This document shows positions 62,763-64,000 of a stretch of 64,000 nucleotides of DNA, in pieces (the first letter of the stretch is position 1; every line of letters begins with the position of its first letter). The notes beneath the pieces are model-generated. The model did no database searches. It had not been told where the DNA came from and worked only from the letters and a program-made list of their open reading frames with translations. The stretch is from Cytobacillus oceanisediminis (GTDB taxonomy: Bacteria; Bacillota; Bacilli; Bacillales; Cytobacillaceae): NCBI RefSeq assembly GCF_003182355.1, contig NZ_QGTW01000010.1, positions 1 to 64,000 of the forward strand, read 5' to 3'. The translations under genes were made by a program, and so were the position numbers.

Positions 62763-63737
62763 TTATTTTATTCTGCCATTTTTTAATAAAAGCTCCCAGT
62801 TTTCGCCGCTATCTCCAGACTCATATAAATCTTTCAAATAGGTCGAGAAAGAGATTCTTCCGCTATTTTGATAATCAGCTGCAATGTATGTAATCGGGTT
62901 GTCATAGCTAAGAAAAGGGATATCAACTGGAGAGGTTTCCATGGTTTCAAGGTCAATCTTGTTCAGCAAGACCCTTTCCTGCTTTGCAAATGCGTAGTAC
63001 AAGCTGTCTTCCGTGAAAGCCAAGGCTGTAGCCATGATTGGTTCAGATACTAATTCTACTGTTTCTCCTTTATCGCGCGAGAAAAAGATTCCGCTTCTCG
63101 TGGACATAGCCATTATATCGGCATCATCAGGATGTGCTGCGATCATGCCAAGCGTGTCAGCCTTCAGCCCTTTTAAACTGACTGGCTCCCAGGTTTGCCC
63201 TTCATCTTCCGTTCGATATACCCCAGGATCAAGCTTAGTGTTCTCTTCCTGATTGATTACATAGATCATACCGGTATTGTAGCCAGCTGATAAAAAAGGA
63301 AATGTACTTTCACCGTAAAACACCAGATCTTTGAACGATGCGCCTTTATCTGTGCTTTTAACAATACCAAGGGGGTCTTTTAAATCGGAATCTTTGTCTG
63401 GATGGCCGCTGGCAATATAACCGTCTTTTATCGCCTGGAAACCCATATAGTCGTGGTTATGGGTGGATGTTTCATGCCAGGAGCCATCTTTGAAAAGCTT
63501 TAGTCCGTCGCTGGATGAGAGATATAGCCCTGTATCATTTCCGGGATAGCCTATCCCCTGGATATGTTCAATTTGCTGGGCTGAAGCCTTGGTAAGTTCA
63601 AAGGGAGATTGCTCGCCCGTCTTTTTTGAAGGTTCCTCCGGTGGGTTTTCACTTTTTTGCTCTTCTGAAGAACAGCCCGTTGCAAGCAAAACAAGTGAGA
63701 ATAATAATAGAAGAACCCCTTTCTTGCAGTGTTTCAT
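62763..63737 (-). CDS. Lipoprotein with sialidase-like beta-propeller (F510_1955-type glycosylhydrolase family)
   Basis: 324 residues from the ATG at 63737 (TTGGAGTG upstream); the 16 codons before it have no box. Lipoprotein signal MKHCKKGVLLLLFSLVLLATGC with lipobox ATGC (Cys22), a Glu/Pro-rich linker, then repeats of BNR/Asp-box type (STDKGASFKDLVF, TEDEGQTWEPV, SRDKGETVEL, SGDSGENWELL), each an S/T-x-D-x-G-x-x-W/F turn as in sialidase propellers. Surface-anchored; substrate unknown and catalytic residues were not identified. It converges with sigK. Confidence 0.82.
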   Translation of the reverse strand: MKHCKKGVLLLLFSLVLLATGCSSEEQKSENPPEEPSKKTGEQSPFELTKASAQQIEHIQGIGYPGNDTGLYLSSSDGLKLFKDGSWHETSTHNHDYMGFQAIKDGYIASGHPDKDSDLKDPLGIVKSTDKGASFKDLVFYGESTFPFLSAGYNTGMIYVINQEENTKLDPGVYRTEDEGQTWEPVSLKGLKADTLGMIAAHPDDADIMAMSTRSGIFFSRDKGETVELVSEPIMATALAFTEDSLYYAFAKQERVLLNKIDLETMETSPVDIPFLSYDNPITYIAADYQNSGRISFSTYLKDLYESGDSGENWELLLKNGRIK

Positions 63738-63807
63738 TTTTTTCACTCCAATTGACCGTAGTCCGATGTTTCTTTCCGTTGTCATTATAAAGCATTTAAA
63801 GTCAAAA

Positions 63808-63831
63808 TAAAAAACCCTTGCCTCTGGAAAG
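63808..63831 (-). terminator. Minus-strand terminator
   Basis: On the minus strand ACCCTTT and AAGGGT pair around CCAGAGGC and run into TTTTTTATTTT. It lies between the small ORF at 63865-63930 and the lipoprotein gene. Confidence 0.7.
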
Positions 63832-63864
63832 GGTCCATAGCGGTAGAAACTCTAGGTTATGGGC

Positions 63865-63930
63865 CTAAAGGGGAATAAGTGAACCTTTATGTCTCTTCTC
63901 TTTTTTGATATCTGAAATGTTCTTTGTCAT
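63865..63930 (-). CDS. 21-residue mini-ORF, uncertain
   Basis: MTKNISDIKKEKRHKGSLIP plus a final L, with AAAGGAGC 7-8 bp before the ATG and a terminator 34 bp after the stop. Highly basic. It could be a small gene, or the 5' end of a broken one; the window ends 70 bp upstream. Confidence 0.4.
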   Translation of the reverse strand: MTKNISDIKKEKRHKGSLIPL

Positions 63931-64000
63931 TTTTCCTGCTCCTTTGCATACAGGGTAAGTTTTCTTTATAAATTTATAAGCGGTTATGCTGCCTGTTCCT

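Overview
The window comes from a low-GC, endospore-forming Bacillaceae chromosome. Gene order follows the Bacillus subtilis block from the safA/coxA/bofC region to sigK almost gene for gene, but it is not B. subtilis: sigK is uninterrupted, mccAB and yrrT are missing between mtnN and yrhC, and several genes and many intergenic repeats differ. A Cytobacillus- or Mesobacillus-like organism is my best guess; this rests on memory of gene order and protein sequence, not on a search. There are no phage genes, transposases, rRNA, tRNA or CRISPR arrays. This is core chromosome with repeat-rich intergenic spaces.

Layout. 0-3 kb holds sporulation genes: the end of a Gly-rich SafA-like coat protein, a CotS/YsxE-type kinase-like protein, the CoxA lipoprotein and BofC. 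3-8 kb holds ruvAB, a DUF2905 gene, queA, tgt and yajC (branch migration, queuosine, Sec accessory). 8-16 kb holds yrzE, a YetF-type gene, spoVB, comN, secDF, a CDF metal exporter and lapA. 16-22 kb holds recJ, apt, relA and dtd. 22-28 kb holds an SH3/amidase cell-wall hydrolase, a His T-box leader, hisS-aspS and 6S RNA. 28-36 kb holds a nitronate-monooxygenase-like gene, tcdA, an RsfA-like gene, an ABC exporter pair and rarA. 36-45 kb holds cymR, the cysteine desulfurase gene, mnmA, a TPR gene, recD2, several very small genes and an AI-2E-type exporter gene. 45-52 kb holds an Ala T-box, alaS, yrzL-ruvX-yrzB and mltG. 51-58 kb holds trmR, trhP1, trhP2, udk, greA, pbpI and yrrS. 59-64 kb holds yrzA, mtnN, yrhC, a run of mini-ORFs including yrzI, intact sigK and a lipoprotein gene.

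The genes fall into a few working groups. tRNA modification and charging: queA and tgt (queuosine), tcdA (cyclic t6A), the desulfurase with mnmA (s2U34), trhP1/trhP2/trmR (ho5U then mo5U), hisS, aspS and alaS under T-box control, and dtd. Recombination and repair: ruvAB, recJ, rarA, recD2 and ruvX. Late sporulation: safA-like, coxA, bofC, spoVB, an RsfA-like regulator and sigK. Sulfur: cymR, the desulfurase and mtnN.

The least explained parts are (1) a 60.8-61.7 kb cluster of ORFs of 17-46 codons with good ribosome binding sites, one of which is a self-contained promoter/ORF/terminator cassette for a 26-residue peptide; (2) seven copies of a 76-241 bp inverted-repeat element, all in the same orientation and all intergenic; and (3) three degenerate arrays with a 20-21 bp period (15.7, 30.8 and 33.8 kb), close to two turns of the DNA helix.
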